DNA of 64,000 bases. Source: Pseudoduganella ginsengisoli (GTDB taxonomy: Bacteria; Pseudomonadota; Gammaproteobacteria; Burkholderiales; Burkholderiaceae_D). The stretch covers positions 62,001 to 126,000 of the forward strand of contig NZ_WNLA01000003.1 of assembly GCF_009720865.1 (NCBI RefSeq), in the 5' to 3' direction. Position 1 is the stretch's first letter, and each line of letters begins with the position of its first letter. Below the pieces are notes generated by a model. It was not told the DNA's origin. It ran no database searches and worked only from the letters and a program-made list of their open reading frames with translations. Below, in pieces: positions 22,204 through 30,923 of this stretch. The translations under genes and the position numbers were made by a program.

Positions 22204-23393
22204 AACAGGTTGGTTCCGTTGGAAAGTGGTTTCACGCCGAGGTGGCTGGCAATGGTCTGGCCGATATCCGAGAACGTGTCGGAAATACCGAGCGCGCGGC
22301 CCTGAACGCCGGGACCGAAGAAAATCATCGGGATGTGTTCACGCGTGTGGTCGGAACCGGGCGACGTCGGATCGCAGCCGTGATCGGCCGTGATGACGCA
22401 CAGGTCGCCGTCTTTCATCTTCGCGAAGAATTCCGGCAGGCGCGCATCCATTTCGTGCAGCGCGTTCGAGTAGCCAGCCACGTCGCGGCGGTGGCCGAAC
22501 GCCTGGTCGAAGTCGACGAAGTTCACGAACGTCAGCGACTTGTCGCCTGCTTCATCCTGTACTTTCAGCAGCGCGTCGAACAGCGCCATATTGTCCGGGC
22601 CTTTGACGACGCGGGACACGCCCTGCCCCGCATAGATATCGCTGATCTTGCCCAGTGCGATCACCTCGCCGCCTTCGTTTTTCACGTGATCCAGCAAGGT
22701 TGGCGCGTGCGGCGGCACCGCATAATCGTGGCGGTTCGACGTGCGCTTGTAATTGCCGTTTTCGCCGACAAATGGGCGGGCAATAATGCGGCCGATGTTG
22801 TATGGCTTGACCAGCTCATACGCCTTCTCGCACATGTCGTACAAACGCTCCAGGCCGAAGTGCTGTTCATGGCATGCGATCTGCAGCACGGAGTCGGCCG
22901 ACGTGTACAAAATCGGCTTGCCGGTGGCCACGTGTTCGTCGCCCAGTTCATTGATGATGGTGGTGCCGGAAGCATGGCAATTGCCGAGGAACCCCGGCAC
23001 GCCCGTCAATTCCTGCAATTTGTCCGTCAACTCTTTCGGGAACGATGGCACTTCCTTTGGGAAGTAGCCCCAGTCGAACAGCACCGGCACGCCGGCGATT
23101 TCCCAGTGGCCTGATTGCGTATCCTTACCCGTCGACTGTTCGCGCGCGGCGCCATAGGCGGCCGTGAAACCGTCGCGCTGGTTGAAGCCGGCGGCCCACT
23201 CGCCACAAGCGGTATGGGCGGCGGCGGCCAGTCCCAGTTTTTCCAGGTTCGGCAAGTCCATCGGCTTGCCTTCTTTCGCGGCCCACGCCGCGATATGGCC
23301 AAAGGTGTTGGTGGCGGCGTCGCCGTATTTGCCGGCGTCTGGCGTGGCGCCGAGGCCGAAGGAATCCAGCAAGAGGATAAAGGCGCGTGACAT
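22200..23393 (-). CDS. deoB: phosphopentomutase
   Basis: Interconverts (deoxy)ribose-1-phosphate and (deoxy)ribose-5-phosphate; alkaline-phosphatase-superfamily metalloenzyme with two Mn ions. The 397 aa protein starts MSRAFILLLDSFGLGATPDA, with the phosphorylated Thr region AATNTFGHIAAW and metal ligands in VNFVDFDQAFGHRRD and VITADHGCDPTSPGSDHTRE. It lies 94 bases downstream of the PNP gene, behind a terminator-like hairpin, and links every phosphorolysis product to the pentose phosphate pathway or DeoC. Confidence 0.97.
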   Translation of the reverse strand: MSRAFILLLDSFGLGATPDAGKYGDAATNTFGHIAAWAAKEGKPMDLPNLEKLGLAAAAHTACGEWAAGFNQRDGFTAAYGAAREQSTGKDTQSGHWEIAGVPVLFDWGYFPKEVPSFPKELTDKLQELTGVPGFLGNCHASGTTIINELGDEHVATGKPILYTSADSVLQIACHEQHFGLERLYDMCEKAYELVKPYNIGRIIARPFVGENGNYKRTSNRHDYAVPPHAPTLLDHVKNEGGEVIALGKISDIYAGQGVSRVVKGPDNMALFDALLKVQDEAGDKSLTFVNFVDFDQAFGHRRDVAGYSNALHEMDARLPEFFAKMKDGDLCVITADHGCDPTSPGSDHTREHIPMIFFGPGVQGRALGISDTFSDIGQTIASHLGVKPLSNGTNLL

Positions 23394-23447
23394 GATGGTG
23401 CTCGTCTCGGTTGAGTTAAGAAAATTCAGTTTAGGCCATACAATGCA

Positions 23448-23472
23448 AAAGAGCGGCCGAACCGCTCTTTTT
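23448..23472 (-). terminator. terminator-like hairpin between PNP gene and deoB
   Basis: AAAGAGCGG (23448-23456) pairs with CCGCTCTTT (23462-23470). On the minus strand a 4-base U-run follows the GC stem, so it may act as a partial terminator that lowers deoBC expression relative to the PNP; on the plus strand it also has five Ts. Confidence 0.65.
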
Positions 23473-23487
23473 CCGCTGACTGGCGCT

Positions 23488-24324
23488 TTACGCGCGCGGC
23501 GTTTTCGCCACGTTGGCCAGGAAGGCCAGGATCAGTTTCACCAGGCTTTCCGCGCCGATGGCCGCGTATTTCAGCGTTTGTTCGTGCGACAACTGGAATG
23601 GCGACATGCCTTCGGCCAGGTTGGTCACGACGGACACGCCCATCACCTTCAGGCCGCAGTGGCGCGCTGGGATCACTTCCGGTACCACGGACATGCCCAC
23701 CACGTCGGCGCCCAGCACTTTAAAGGCGCGGATTTCCGCTGCCGTTTCAAAGTTCGGGCCGGAGTACGAAATGTACACGCCTTCATGCAGCGTCACGTTG
23801 GCTTCCACGGCGGTCGACTTCAGCAAGTTGCGCAAGTCGGCGTCATAGGCATTGGCCATCGAGAAGAAGCGCGGGCCGAAACGCTCGTCGTTCGGGCCGA
23901 TCATTGGCGAACCTGGCAACAGGTTGATATGGTCAGTCAGCGCCACCAGCGAACCGGCGTCGACTTCCGGACGCAGCGAACCAGCCGCATTGGTCACGAA
24001 CAGGAAATCCACGCCCAGCAGTTTCAGCGTGCGCACGGCGGACGTCATGACGTTCAGGCCATAGCCTTCATAGAAGTGGCCGCGGCCTTTCAGGCACACG
24101 ACTTGTACGCCGGACAAGGTGCCCAGCACCATGGCGCCTGCATGGCCATGCACGGTGCTGATCGGGAAACCTGGCAATTCATCGAATGGAATCGTCACTG
24201 CATCTTGCATTTGCTCGGCCAGCACGCCGAGACCGGAACCCAGCACCAGCGCGAGACGTGGCTGGAAGTTCGCCGGCATGCGGGAACGGACAAGGGCGGC
24301 GGCCTGGAATGGAGCGTTGTTCAT
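23488..24324 (-). CDS. xapA: purine-nucleoside phosphorylase (XapA/PNP-II type)
   Basis: Phosphorolyses inosine, guanosine, deoxy forms and possibly xanthosine to base and pentose-1-phosphate. 278 aa with LALVLGSGLGVLAEQMQDAV, FPISTVHGHAGAMVLGTL, CLKGRGHFYEGYG, TNAAGSLRPEVDAGSLVAL and YSGPNFETAAEIRAFKVLGA. By memory it is closer to E. coli XapA than to hexameric DeoD. The start MNNAPFQAAALV at 24324 has GAGGAA upstream; a longer frame to 24699 translates the promoter region. First gene of the deo block, driven by the shared promoter element at 24406-24478. Confidence 0.93.
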   Translation of the reverse strand: MNNAPFQAAALVRSRMPANFQPRLALVLGSGLGVLAEQMQDAVTIPFDELPGFPISTVHGHAGAMVLGTLSGVQVVCLKGRGHFYEGYGLNVMTSAVRTLKLLGVDFLFVTNAAGSLRPEVDAGSLVALTDHINLLPGSPMIGPNDERFGPRFFSMANAYDADLRNLLKSTAVEANVTLHEGVYISYSGPNFETAAEIRAFKVLGADVVGMSVVPEVIPARHCGLKVMGVSVVTNLAEGMSPFQLSHEQTLKYAAIGAESLVKLILAFLANVAKTPRA

Positions 24325-24405
24325 GAAGTTCCTCGTTATGGATTTATACGTATAAGCGCTGTAGCGTGAAACCGCTTGCGCAAGATGGCTTTCGAGTGAA
24401 GCGAT

Positions 24406-24478
24406 ACTATGCAGTATTGGCGATATGTATGGCAAATACCATTTTTCTTTACTATTTATATGAATGAAGTATAAATAG
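24406..24478 (-). promoter_or_regulatory. shared nucleoside promoter/operator element, copy A
   Basis: Reading the minus strand: inverted repeat CTATTTATA-N9-TATAAATAG (24478-24452), then the 17-mer GTATTTGCCATACATAT (24439-24423) containing a -35-like TTGCCA (24435-24430), 18 bases, then a -10-like CATAGT (24411-24406). Predicted start of transcription is near 24399, about 75 bases before the PNP ATG. Copy B at 37524-37596 has the same parts in the same order and spacing. Confidence 0.7.
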
Positions 24479-24556
24479 CTAGTGTAAACATTCGATGTGC
24501 ACAGATTGACAGCAGCCAAACAAATGTCCACAATGCTCAACAAATGTTTACCCAAC

Positions 24557-25696
24557 ATGAAGACTGCCGTGAACGACTTATCCAAAAAGGAACAGTTATA
24601 CGAGCTGATACGGGCGAATCCCTTTGTATCGCAGCAAGACCTGGCGGTCGAACTGCGCCTGTCACGGTCCGCCGTGGCAGGCCACATTGCCAGCCTCATC
24701 CGTGAACGCCGATTGTTAGGCCGTGCCTACGTATTACCGGACAAGCGTCCTGTCATGTGTATCGGCGCCGCCTGCCTGGACCGTAAACTCCGCTCAATTG
24801 CCCGCCTGCAGATGGGCACTTCCAACCCTGCCACCGCTGAAGAAGTATTTGGCGGCGTGGCGCGCAATATCGCTGAAAACCTCGCCCGCCTTGGTCTGCC
24901 TTCGGCCTTGCTGACAGCCATCGGCGACGATAGCTCCGGCCAGTCTCTGCTGCAGCATGCGGAAGATGCGGACATCGATACGCGCGGGACCTTGAAACTT
25001 GCCAATACCTACAGCGGCACGTATACCGCCGTGCTGGATGAACGGGGCGAACTGCTGCTCGGCCTGGCTGATATGGCCTTGTTCGACCAGCTGACGCCGG
25101 ATTTCCTCGTCAGCCGCGCGCCGCAGCGCACTGCCGCCGCCATGGTCGTGGCTGACTTGAATCTGCCGCACGACAGCGTCGCCTCGCTGCTGGAAGATGC
25201 CCGCGTCGGCGCTGCGCCGCTGATTATCGTGGCCGTATCGCAGCCGAAAATGGCGCGCCTGCCGCAAGATTTACGCGGCTGCCGTTTACTGATCCTGAAC
25301 CGCGCCGAGCTGGAAACCCGCGTCAACCGCAAGCTGCCGGATGAAAGCGCCGTCGCCCAAGCCTGCCGCGACGTACAGGAGCAAGGCGCGCAAGACGTCA
25401 TCGTCACGTGCGGCAGCGAAGGCGTGTATTACACGTATCCGGACGGAGTGGAATGGCTGCCTGCGCCGCAAGTGGACGTCATCGACGTCACCGGTGCCGG
25501 CGATGCTTTCTCCGCCGGCGTATGCTGGTCGCTGTACCAGGGCAGCGGCGACTTGTCGCTGGCGTGCCGCCGTGGTTTAAAAGTGGCCGCCATGACGCTG
25601 GAAAGCCCGGATACGGTTTCGCCATTGCTGGCGGCCGATATCCTCGATGAAATCAATGAATTCAACCTGGAAGCTGCTTCCACGTTGCAGGACTGA
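24557..25696 (+). CDS. psuK: pseudouridine kinase with N-terminal HTH (PfkB family)
   Basis: Phosphorylates pseudouridine to pseudouridine-5'-phosphate. About 379 aa. An N-terminal winged-HTH-like segment ([40 protein letters not shown]) precedes a PfkB sugar-kinase domain with [31 protein letters not shown] and the catalytic [16 protein letters not shown]. coli YeiI has the same HTH-plus-kinase plan. The exact start is uncertain: ATG at 24557 is used, with in-frame alternatives at 24524, 24533 and GTG at 24497, none with a good ribosome site. psuG follows after 5 bases. Confidence 0.9.
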   Translation: MKTAVNDLSKKEQLYELIRANPFVSQQDLAVELRLSRSAVAGHIASLIRERRLLGRAYVLPDKRPVMCIGAACLDRKLRSIARLQMGTSNPATAEEVFGGVARNIAENLARLGLPSALLTAIGDDSSGQSLLQHAEDADIDTRGTLKLANTYSGTYTAVLDERGELLLGLADMALFDQLTPDFLVSRAPQRTAAAMVVADLNLPHDSVASLLEDARVGAAPLIIVAVSQPKMARLPQDLRGCRLLILNRAELETRVNRKLPDESAVAQACRDVQEQGAQDVIVTCGSEGVYYTYPDGVEWLPAPQVDVIDVTGAGDAFSAGVCWSLYQGSGDLSLACRRGLKVAAMTLESPDTVSPLLAADILDEINEFNLEAASTLQD

Positions 25697-25701
25697 CACC
25701 T

Positions 25702-26622
25702 ATGCACCAATTCCTTTTGTTCTCGCCTGAAGTGGCCAGCGCCCGCGCTGCCGGCAAACCCGTCGTCGCGCTGGAATCGACCATTATTTCGCACGGCATG
25801 CCCTATCCGCAAAACGTGCAGACGGCGCGCGAAGTCGAACAAATCATCCGCGACGCGGGCGCCGTGCCGGCCACCATCGCCATCATTGGCGGCAAGATTT
25901 GCATTGGCTTGTCGGACGAACAATTGGAAACGCTGGGCAATTCACCGGAAGCCATGAAAGTGTCGCGCCGCGATTTGCCCTACGTACTGTCGACCGGCAA
26001 GCTGGGCGCCACGACTGTTGCTGCCACGATGATTTGCGCGCAACTGGCGGGCATTTCCGTGTTTGTCACGGGCGGCATCGGCGGCGTGCACCGCGGCGCG
26101 GAAACGTCATTCGACATTTCCGCCGACTTGCAGGAACTGGCGCAAACATCGGTCGCCGTGGTCTGCGCCGGCGTGAAATCCATCCTCGACATCGGCTTGA
26201 CGCTGGAATACCTGGAAACCCACGGCGTGCCCGTAGTGACGGTGGGCCAGCCCGGCTTCCCTGCTTTCTTCACGCGCGAAAGCGGCTTCAATGGCGACTT
26301 CCAATTGGACACGCCGGCCGAGCAGGCAGCATTTATTCATACCAAATGGCAGCTGGGCTTGAAGGGTGGCGTGGTTGTCAGTGCTCCGGTACCGGCGCAT
26401 GAAGCCATGCCGAAAGAAGAAATCGACGCCATCATTATGCAGGCATTGAATGAAGCGCGCGAACAGGGTGTGACAGGCAAGAAAGTCACGCCATTCCTGC
26501 TGGCCCGCATCAAGCAATTGACGTCGGGCCGCAGCCTGGCTACCAATATCGCACTGGTGAAAAATAATGCGCGTGTCGGCGCCGAACTGGCGCGCGCGCT
26601 GTCGGAGCACCCCGTTTCATAG
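25702..26622 (+). CDS. psuG: pseudouridine-5'-phosphate glycosidase
   Basis: Breaks the C-C glycosidic bond of pseudouridine-5'-phosphate, giving uracil and ribose-5-phosphate. 306 aa, near the usual 305-312, with the family motifs [58 protein letters not shown] and the C-terminal [16 protein letters not shown]. It forms an operon with psuK. The uracil it releases can feed the PreTA/HydA pathway at the left end of the window. Confidence 0.97.
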   Translation: MHQFLLFSPEVASARAAGKPVVALESTIISHGMPYPQNVQTAREVEQIIRDAGAVPATIAIIGGKICIGLSDEQLETLGNSPEAMKVSRRDLPYVLSTGKLGATTVAATMICAQLAGISVFVTGGIGGVHRGAETSFDISADLQELAQTSVAVVCAGVKSILDIGLTLEYLETHGVPVVTVGQPGFPAFFTRESGFNGDFQLDTPAEQAAFIHTKWQLGLKGGVVVSAPVPAHEAMPKEEIDAIIMQALNEAREQGVTGKKVTPFLLARIKQLTSGRSLATNIALVKNNARVGAELARALSEHPVS

Positions 26623-26630
26623 GTTCCCCC

Positions 26631-27533
26631 ATGTCCATCGACCTGAAACAGTTACGCTACTTCCTGGCTGTCGCCGAAGAAAAAAGTTTCAGCCGCGCCG
26701 CGGAACGGCTGCACATTTCGCAGCCGCCGCTGTCGCAACAGATCATGAAGCTGGAAAGCGAACTGGGTGTCAAACTGTTCGCCCGCACGACCCGCACGTT
26801 TGAACTCACCGTGGCGGGCAAGGCGCTGATGAATGAAGCGTCGGATCTGCTGTCGAAAATGCGCATGACCATCGATACGATCCGCCAGATCGACCGCGGC
26901 GAAGTGGGCCGCCTGCGCGTGGGTATCGTGGGCTCCGCCATGTGGGGCCCGATTCCCACCATGCTGGAAGAATTCCAAAGCAAGTATCCGCGCGTCACGT
27001 GGACCATCCACGAATACGGCCCAACCGTACAATACGACGCGCTGCGCGCCAAGCAAATCGACGTGGGCTTCTGGCGTGAGCCCAAGCTCGACGAAGACGA
27101 CCTGAAAAACGATAACCTGCGCCAGGAACTGTGCTTCCGCGAAAACATCTGCGTGGCCATCAATGAACATCACCCGCTGGCGAAGCTGGACGCCATTGAA
27201 TTGATGGACATTGCAGAGGAACCCATGCTGACCCTGGCGCTGGATAAATCCGCCTTCCCCCGCTATTTGATCCAGTGCTGCGTCAAGGCGGGCTTCCAGC
27301 CGCAAATCTTCCAGGAAGCGAACGAGCCGCAAACGTTACTGGCCATGGTGGGCGCGGGGCTGGGCGTGGCGCTGCTGCCGGAAACCACGAGCCGCATCGG
27401 CTGGCCGGGCGTTGTGTTCGTGCCGATCCGCACCAATCCGCCGTCGGCCAACCTGTACATCACGTATACGACGCTGGACGATGCACCCGTGGTGCGGGCG
27501 TTCCTCAACATCCTGAAACCGCCGGCGGCTTAA
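26631..27533 (+). CDS. LysR-family transcriptional regulator
   Basis: 300 aa. An N-terminal LysR HTH (KQLRYFLAVAEEKSFSRAAE, RLHISQPPLSQQIMKLESEL) and a periplasmic-binding-like effector domain (RVGIVGSAMWGPIPTMLEEF) ending in LAMVGAGLGVALLPETTSRI. It starts 8 bases after psuG, without a clear ribosome site, so it may be translated from the psuKG message and could control that operon. Its stop codon overlaps the stop of the convergent LytTR gene in a shared TTAA. Confidence 0.93.
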   Translation: MSIDLKQLRYFLAVAEEKSFSRAAERLHISQPPLSQQIMKLESELGVKLFARTTRTFELTVAGKALMNEASDLLSKMRMTIDTIRQIDRGEVGRLRVGIVGSAMWGPIPTMLEEFQSKYPRVTWTIHEYGPTVQYDALRAKQIDVGFWREPKLDEDDLKNDNLRQELCFRENICVAINEHHPLAKLDAIELMDIAEEPMLTLALDKSAFPRYLIQCCVKAGFQPQIFQEANEPQTLLAMVGAGLGVALLPETTSRIGWPGVVFVPIRTNPPSANLYITYTTLDDAPVVRAFLNILKPPAA

Positions 27534-28303
27534 CACTTCGCCCGCCACTCGCGCAGCGCATCTTCGCGGTAAACGCGGCTTAACGTCAGCCGCGTGCCGT
27601 CGGCCATCATCAGCAGGCTGTCGCCGCCAAACCACGGCAACAGCTTCACCACATGATCGAAGTTGGCGATGTGCGAGCGGTGGACGCGGCGGAAGCGTGC
27701 AGGATCGAGGCGTTCCAGGATCCCCACCATCCGCTCCCGCATCAGCAGGGATTTGCCATGCATGTGCAGGCGGATGTAATTGCCTTCCGCGCTGACGTAC
27801 AAAATGTCCGCCATCCGCACCAGTTGCCGGGATTCGCCGGTCCGTACCAGCAGCCGGTCATCGCGTGGCGCCACCGTATCGAGCAAAGCGCCAAGGCGGG
27901 CCTGCCGTTCCGGCGCATGGCTTTGTCCCAGCCACGTGCGGGCCTTGGCCATGGCGCGGGAAAACCGTTCCTGGTCAAAAGGCTTGAGCAGGTAATCCAT
28001 GGCGTTGGCGTCAAACGCGGCCAGCGCGTAATGGTCATAGGCTGTCGCAAAAATGGTGGGCGGCATGTGTTCCAGGCCGACTTCGCGGATCACGCCAAAG
28101 CCATCGAGCTCCGGCATCTCCACGTCCAGAAATACAAGGCTGGGCGCCATGCTGCGGATAGCGTCCACCGCCTGCCGTCCATTGGCCGCTTCCTGTATTT
28201 CCGCCACGTCCGGTTCGGCGGCCAGCAATTGCAGCAGGCGCTTGCGGGCGGACGTCTCGTCGTCCGCCACGAGAACACGGACAGGCTGGCGGTGGCCGCT
28301 CAT
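27530..28303 (-). CDS. LytTR-type response regulator
   Basis: 257 aa. Receiver domain RVLVADDETSARKRLLQLLA with Asp in SLVFLDVEMPELDGFG and AFDANAMDYLLKPFDQERFS; C-terminal LytTR domain with ADILYVSAEGNYIRLHMHGK and RFRRVHRSHIANFDHVVKLL. It is the second LytTR regulator of the window and overlaps its kinase gene by ATGA. Target genes are unknown; the nearest candidate is the divergent SnoaL-repeat gene at 29568. Confidence 0.93.
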   Translation of the reverse strand: MSGHRQPVRVLVADDETSARKRLLQLLAAEPDVAEIQEAANGRQAVDAIRSMAPSLVFLDVEMPELDGFGVIREVGLEHMPPTIFATAYDHYALAAFDANAMDYLLKPFDQERFSRAMAKARTWLGQSHAPERQARLGALLDTVAPRDDRLLVRTGESRQLVRMADILYVSAEGNYIRLHMHGKSLLMRERMVGILERLDPARFRRVHRSHIANFDHVVKLLPWFGGDSLLMMADGTRLTLSRVYREDALREWRAKC

Positions 28304-29415
28304 ACAATGTTCCCTGCCGCGCTGCCGGGCAATGTGACGCGCGCCAGCGCACCGTTTTCCGTGTTGACCAGGTCCAGCGCGGCAGCCCGTTCCTGTCCTG
28401 CACCATACAGCGCTTCCAAACGTCCGCGGATATTGGCCAGCCCTACGCCCATGCCGGGCCGCCGGCTGGCGCCGGCGCCGCCTGCCGCCGCCCTCCCCTT
28501 GTTTTCCACTTCCAGCACCAGGCCGTCATCGGCACGGTAGGCACGGATCGTAATGTCGCCGCCGTCCGCATAAGGGGCCACGCCATGCTTGATCGCGTTT
28601 TCCACCAGCGGCTGCAGCACAAAGGGTGGAATGCGGCATGCCTGCAGCGCATCCGGCACCAGCCACTCCACGGCCAGCCGGTTTTCAAAGCGGATGCGCT
28701 CGATCTCGACATACGCGGACACCAGTTCCAGTTCTTCGGCCAGCGTGACTTCCTGCCTGCCGCTGTCGCGCAGCGCAAGCCGCAGCACGTCGCCCAGCCG
28801 CTTCAAGACGCGGTCTGCCGTGGCCAGGTCGTAATGCATCAGCGATCCGATGGCGTGCAAAGTATTGAACAGGAAATGCGGCTGCAACTGGGCTTTCAGG
28901 TTATCGAGCTGCGCGCGCACCAGCATGGTTTGCTGTTCGGCCAACTGCAACTCGCGCTGGCGCGCGTGGGCGCGCATGGCGCTGACCTGGACGATGGCAA
29001 ACAAGCCTGCGTACGTCATCAAGCCCAGGTTGAAGCATTCGCGGAACGCCCGTAGGGCAATGTCCGCCCACGTTGCGGACCCCGCACGGCCCATCAGCCT
29101 ATCGCCCAGCCACAGCCCCACTGTGACGTCGGCCTGCACGAACAGCGCCGCCGCCACGCCATGGAACAGCCACGAACGCCAGTGCAGGCGCAGTGGAAAA
29201 CGCCGCATCAGTGGAATCGCGGCCAGGCCAAGCAGCGACCAGACGCCAAAATACGCCGCGTTGTAGACCAGCAGCGCATGCATGGGGGCGAAGAAAACAT
29301 CGCGGCAAAGGTTGTACAGTGCCGCCAGTATCCATGCGCCCCAGTAGGCTGGCCGGGGCACATACAGCCACCCGTTTTCCGCCACATATCCCGTATCAAG
29401 CTTTGCCGTGTTCAT
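28300..29415 (-). CDS. LytS-type sensor histidine kinase
   Basis: 371 aa. The N-terminal half has about four hydrophobic segments (ALLVYNAAYFGVWSLLGLAA and others). It is followed by the His-kinase phospho-acceptor region LKAQLQPHFLFNTLHAIGSL and ATPase motifs PLVENAIKHGVAPYADGG and GMGVGLANIRGRLEALYG. Expected to phosphorylate the LytTR regulator encoded immediately downstream. The gene starts 152 bases from, and divergent to, the SnoaL-repeat gene. Confidence 0.92.
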   Translation of the reverse strand: MNTAKLDTGYVAENGWLYVPRPAYWGAWILAALYNLCRDVFFAPMHALLVYNAAYFGVWSLLGLAAIPLMRRFPLRLHWRSWLFHGVAAALFVQADVTVGLWLGDRLMGRAGSATWADIALRAFRECFNLGLMTYAGLFAIVQVSAMRAHARQRELQLAEQQTMLVRAQLDNLKAQLQPHFLFNTLHAIGSLMHYDLATADRVLKRLGDVLRLALRDSGRQEVTLAEELELVSAYVEIERIRFENRLAVEWLVPDALQACRIPPFVLQPLVENAIKHGVAPYADGGDITIRAYRADDGLVLEVENKGRAAAGGAGASRRPGMGVGLANIRGRLEALYGAGQERAAALDLVNTENGALARVTLPGSAAGNIV

Positions 29416-29567
29416 GGTTGCCAGTGTGCCTGCAGCGCGGCGCCATGGCCAGTGCTTTCATCCCGCATTTGTCACGGCTGGTCCCAAATGACTCGCCACC
29501 GCCCGCGCTGCGCCGCACAGTAGCCAGTGCCGGCGATCGTGCCGCCATGACCATGAAAGGAAAATGA

Positions 29568-30512
29568 ATGAAGCAACTGCCTGCCCTGCTCTTGACGTTC
29601 AGTATGTGCGCCTTGCCGCTGGCGCCCGCGCTGTCAGCCGAAGCTGCCGCCACGCCGGGCCACGCCGCCGTTCGCGATGGCGGCAGTGAAGCGGCCAACA
29701 AGCAGCAAATCACGCGGCTGTACCAGTTGATGGGCGCCGACCCGCAAGCCGCCGGCCGCCTGTTTGCCCATGACTTGATCCAGCACGACCCGCAGCTGGC
29801 CGATGGCCGCGATGCGATAACGCGGTGGATTGCCGGCCTTGGCCGCCAGGTGTGGACCGTCAAGCACATGCTGGCGGAGCGCGACCTGGTCTTTGTCCAT
29901 GCGCACCTGGGTGAATCCGCAGCGGACGAATGGCATGGCAACAACCGCTATGACTTGTACCGCCTGGACCGGGGGCTGGTGGTCGAGCACTGGGCCGTCA
30001 CAGCGCCGGCGCCGCAGCGCTCGGCCAATGGCAACAGCGCGTTCAGCGACGTCTACCACTATACGGGCGGCGCCCCCGCCACCGACCCGGCCCGCGTTGA
30101 ATTGAACCGCCTATTGGCGCGCTCGCTGTCGGAAGATGTCTTCGGCAAGCGCCAGTTTGGCTTGCTGGACCGGTTCTGGGCTAGCGGCTACCTGCAGCAC
30201 AATCCCTATGTCGCCAATGGCCGGGCGGCGCTGGCTTCCGTACTGCCCTACATTGCCCCGCCCGGCGCGTCTTACCGCGTGATGCACGCGATGGCGGACG
30301 GCGACCTGGCCCTCGTGTGCGCCCACGCGGCCGACCCGGGCGCCAATCCCGATGCCCCGTTCAGCGGCACGGCCGTGTGCGACTTGTACCGCATGGTGAA
30401 TTATGAAATGGTCGAGCACTGGGACGTGGCGCAGGCGATACCGGGCAGCTCCGTCAATGGCCATGCCATGTTCGGCAGCCTGTATGGAAAGCACCGCCAG
30501 GGGCACGACTGA
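29568..30512 (+). CDS. exported double-SnoaL-domain protein
   Basis: 314 aa with a clear signal peptide (MKQLPALLLTFSMCALPLAP, then ALSAEA). Two SnoaL-like repeats follow: about 45-160 with FAHDLIQHDPQLADGRDAIT and GLVVEHWAVTAPAPQR, and about 180-305 with FWASGYLQHNPYVANGRAAL and YEMVEHWDVAQAIPG. The family (COG4922-like) is called 'predicted SnoaL-like aldol condensation-catalyzing enzyme'; no reaction is established. AAAGGA precedes the ATG. It is divergent from the LytS/LytTR pair and may be its target. Confidence 0.82.
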   Translation: MKQLPALLLTFSMCALPLAPALSAEAAATPGHAAVRDGGSEAANKQQITRLYQLMGADPQAAGRLFAHDLIQHDPQLADGRDAITRWIAGLGRQVWTVKHMLAERDLVFVHAHLGESAADEWHGNNRYDLYRLDRGLVVEHWAVTAPAPQRSANGNSAFSDVYHYTGGAPATDPARVELNRLLARSLSEDVFGKRQFGLLDRFWASGYLQHNPYVANGRAALASVLPYIAPPGASYRVMHAMADGDLALVCAHAADPGANPDAPFSGTAVCDLYRMVNYEMVEHWDVAQAIPGSSVNGHAMFGSLYGKHRQGHD

Positions 30513-30519
30513 CATCGAA

Positions 30520-30567
30520 TGTACAGAATCCTGTACCACCCTGAATCAAGATACAGGATTCTGTACA
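30520..30567. promoter_or_regulatory. yefM-yoeB autoregulatory operator with TGTACA palindromes
   Basis: Perfect 16-base arms TGTACAGAATCCTGTA (30520-30535) and TACAGGATTCTGTACA (30552-30567) separated by 16 bases. TGTACA is the core bound by YefM in E. coli. A -10-like TACAAT (30564-30569) overlaps the right arm. The left arm begins 7 bases after the stop of the upstream gene. Confidence 0.85.
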
Positions 30568-30639
30568 ATGAAAGAAATCCAGTCTTGGGACCAGTTACAT
30601 CAAGACAATTTATCAATTATCCAAGATTATCAACTATGA
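30568..30639 (+). CDS. possible 23-residue leader peptide upstream of yefM
   Basis: ATG at 30568 opens a short frame (MKEIQSWDQLHQDN...) ending in a TGA that overlaps the yefM ATG (ATGA). It has AGGA 9 bases upstream, inside the operator, whereas yefM itself has no visible ribosome site, so translational coupling is possible. If transcription starts just downstream of the TACAAT hexamer, this frame would not be translated. Unproven. Confidence 0.3.
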   Translation: MKEIQSWDQLHQDNLSIIQDYQL

Positions 30640-30923
30640 ACATCCTAACCTTTAGCGAAGCGCGTGCAAGCTTAAAGACAGTGATGGACAACGTTTGTAC
30701 CGACCACACCCCTACCGTGATTACCCGTGTCAGCGGCGAACACGTTGTGATGTTGTCATTGGCGGACTACAACAGCATCGAGGAAACCATGTATCTCCTG
30801 GGTTCTGCCAAGAATGCCAACCGATTAATGGAGTCCATCGCTCAGCTTAAAGCCGGCAAGGCACGCCCTCAGGAGCTGATTCGCGATGACAAGCAAAAAA
30901 GCAAAAAACAAACAGGCGGCTAA
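30636..30923 (+). CDS. yefM: antitoxin YefM (Phd/YefM family)
   Basis: 95 aa antitoxin that neutralises YoeB and represses the operon through TGTACA palindromes. The N-terminal DNA-binding part MNILTFSEARASLKTVMDNV and the conserved PTVITRVSGEHVVMLSLADY and EETMYLLGSAKNANRLMES match YefM. The C-terminus is Lys-rich (DDKQKSKKQTGG). The start is set by similarity; the frame is open to 30519, but that extension translates the operator. It overlaps yoeB by 38 bases. Base composition looks lower in GC than the neighbours, consistent with acquisition. Confidence 0.93.
   Translation: MNILTFSEARASLKTVMDNVCTDHTPTVITRVSGEHVVMLSLADYNSIEETMYLLGSAKNANRLMESIAQLKAGKARPQELIRDDKQKSKKQTGG

Noticed and set aside
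24325-24556. Purine riboswitch upstream of the PNP gene
   Set aside because: The region is AT-rich and conserved with 37524-37596, but it lacks the purine aptamer core sequences; a promoter/operator explains the conserved parts better.
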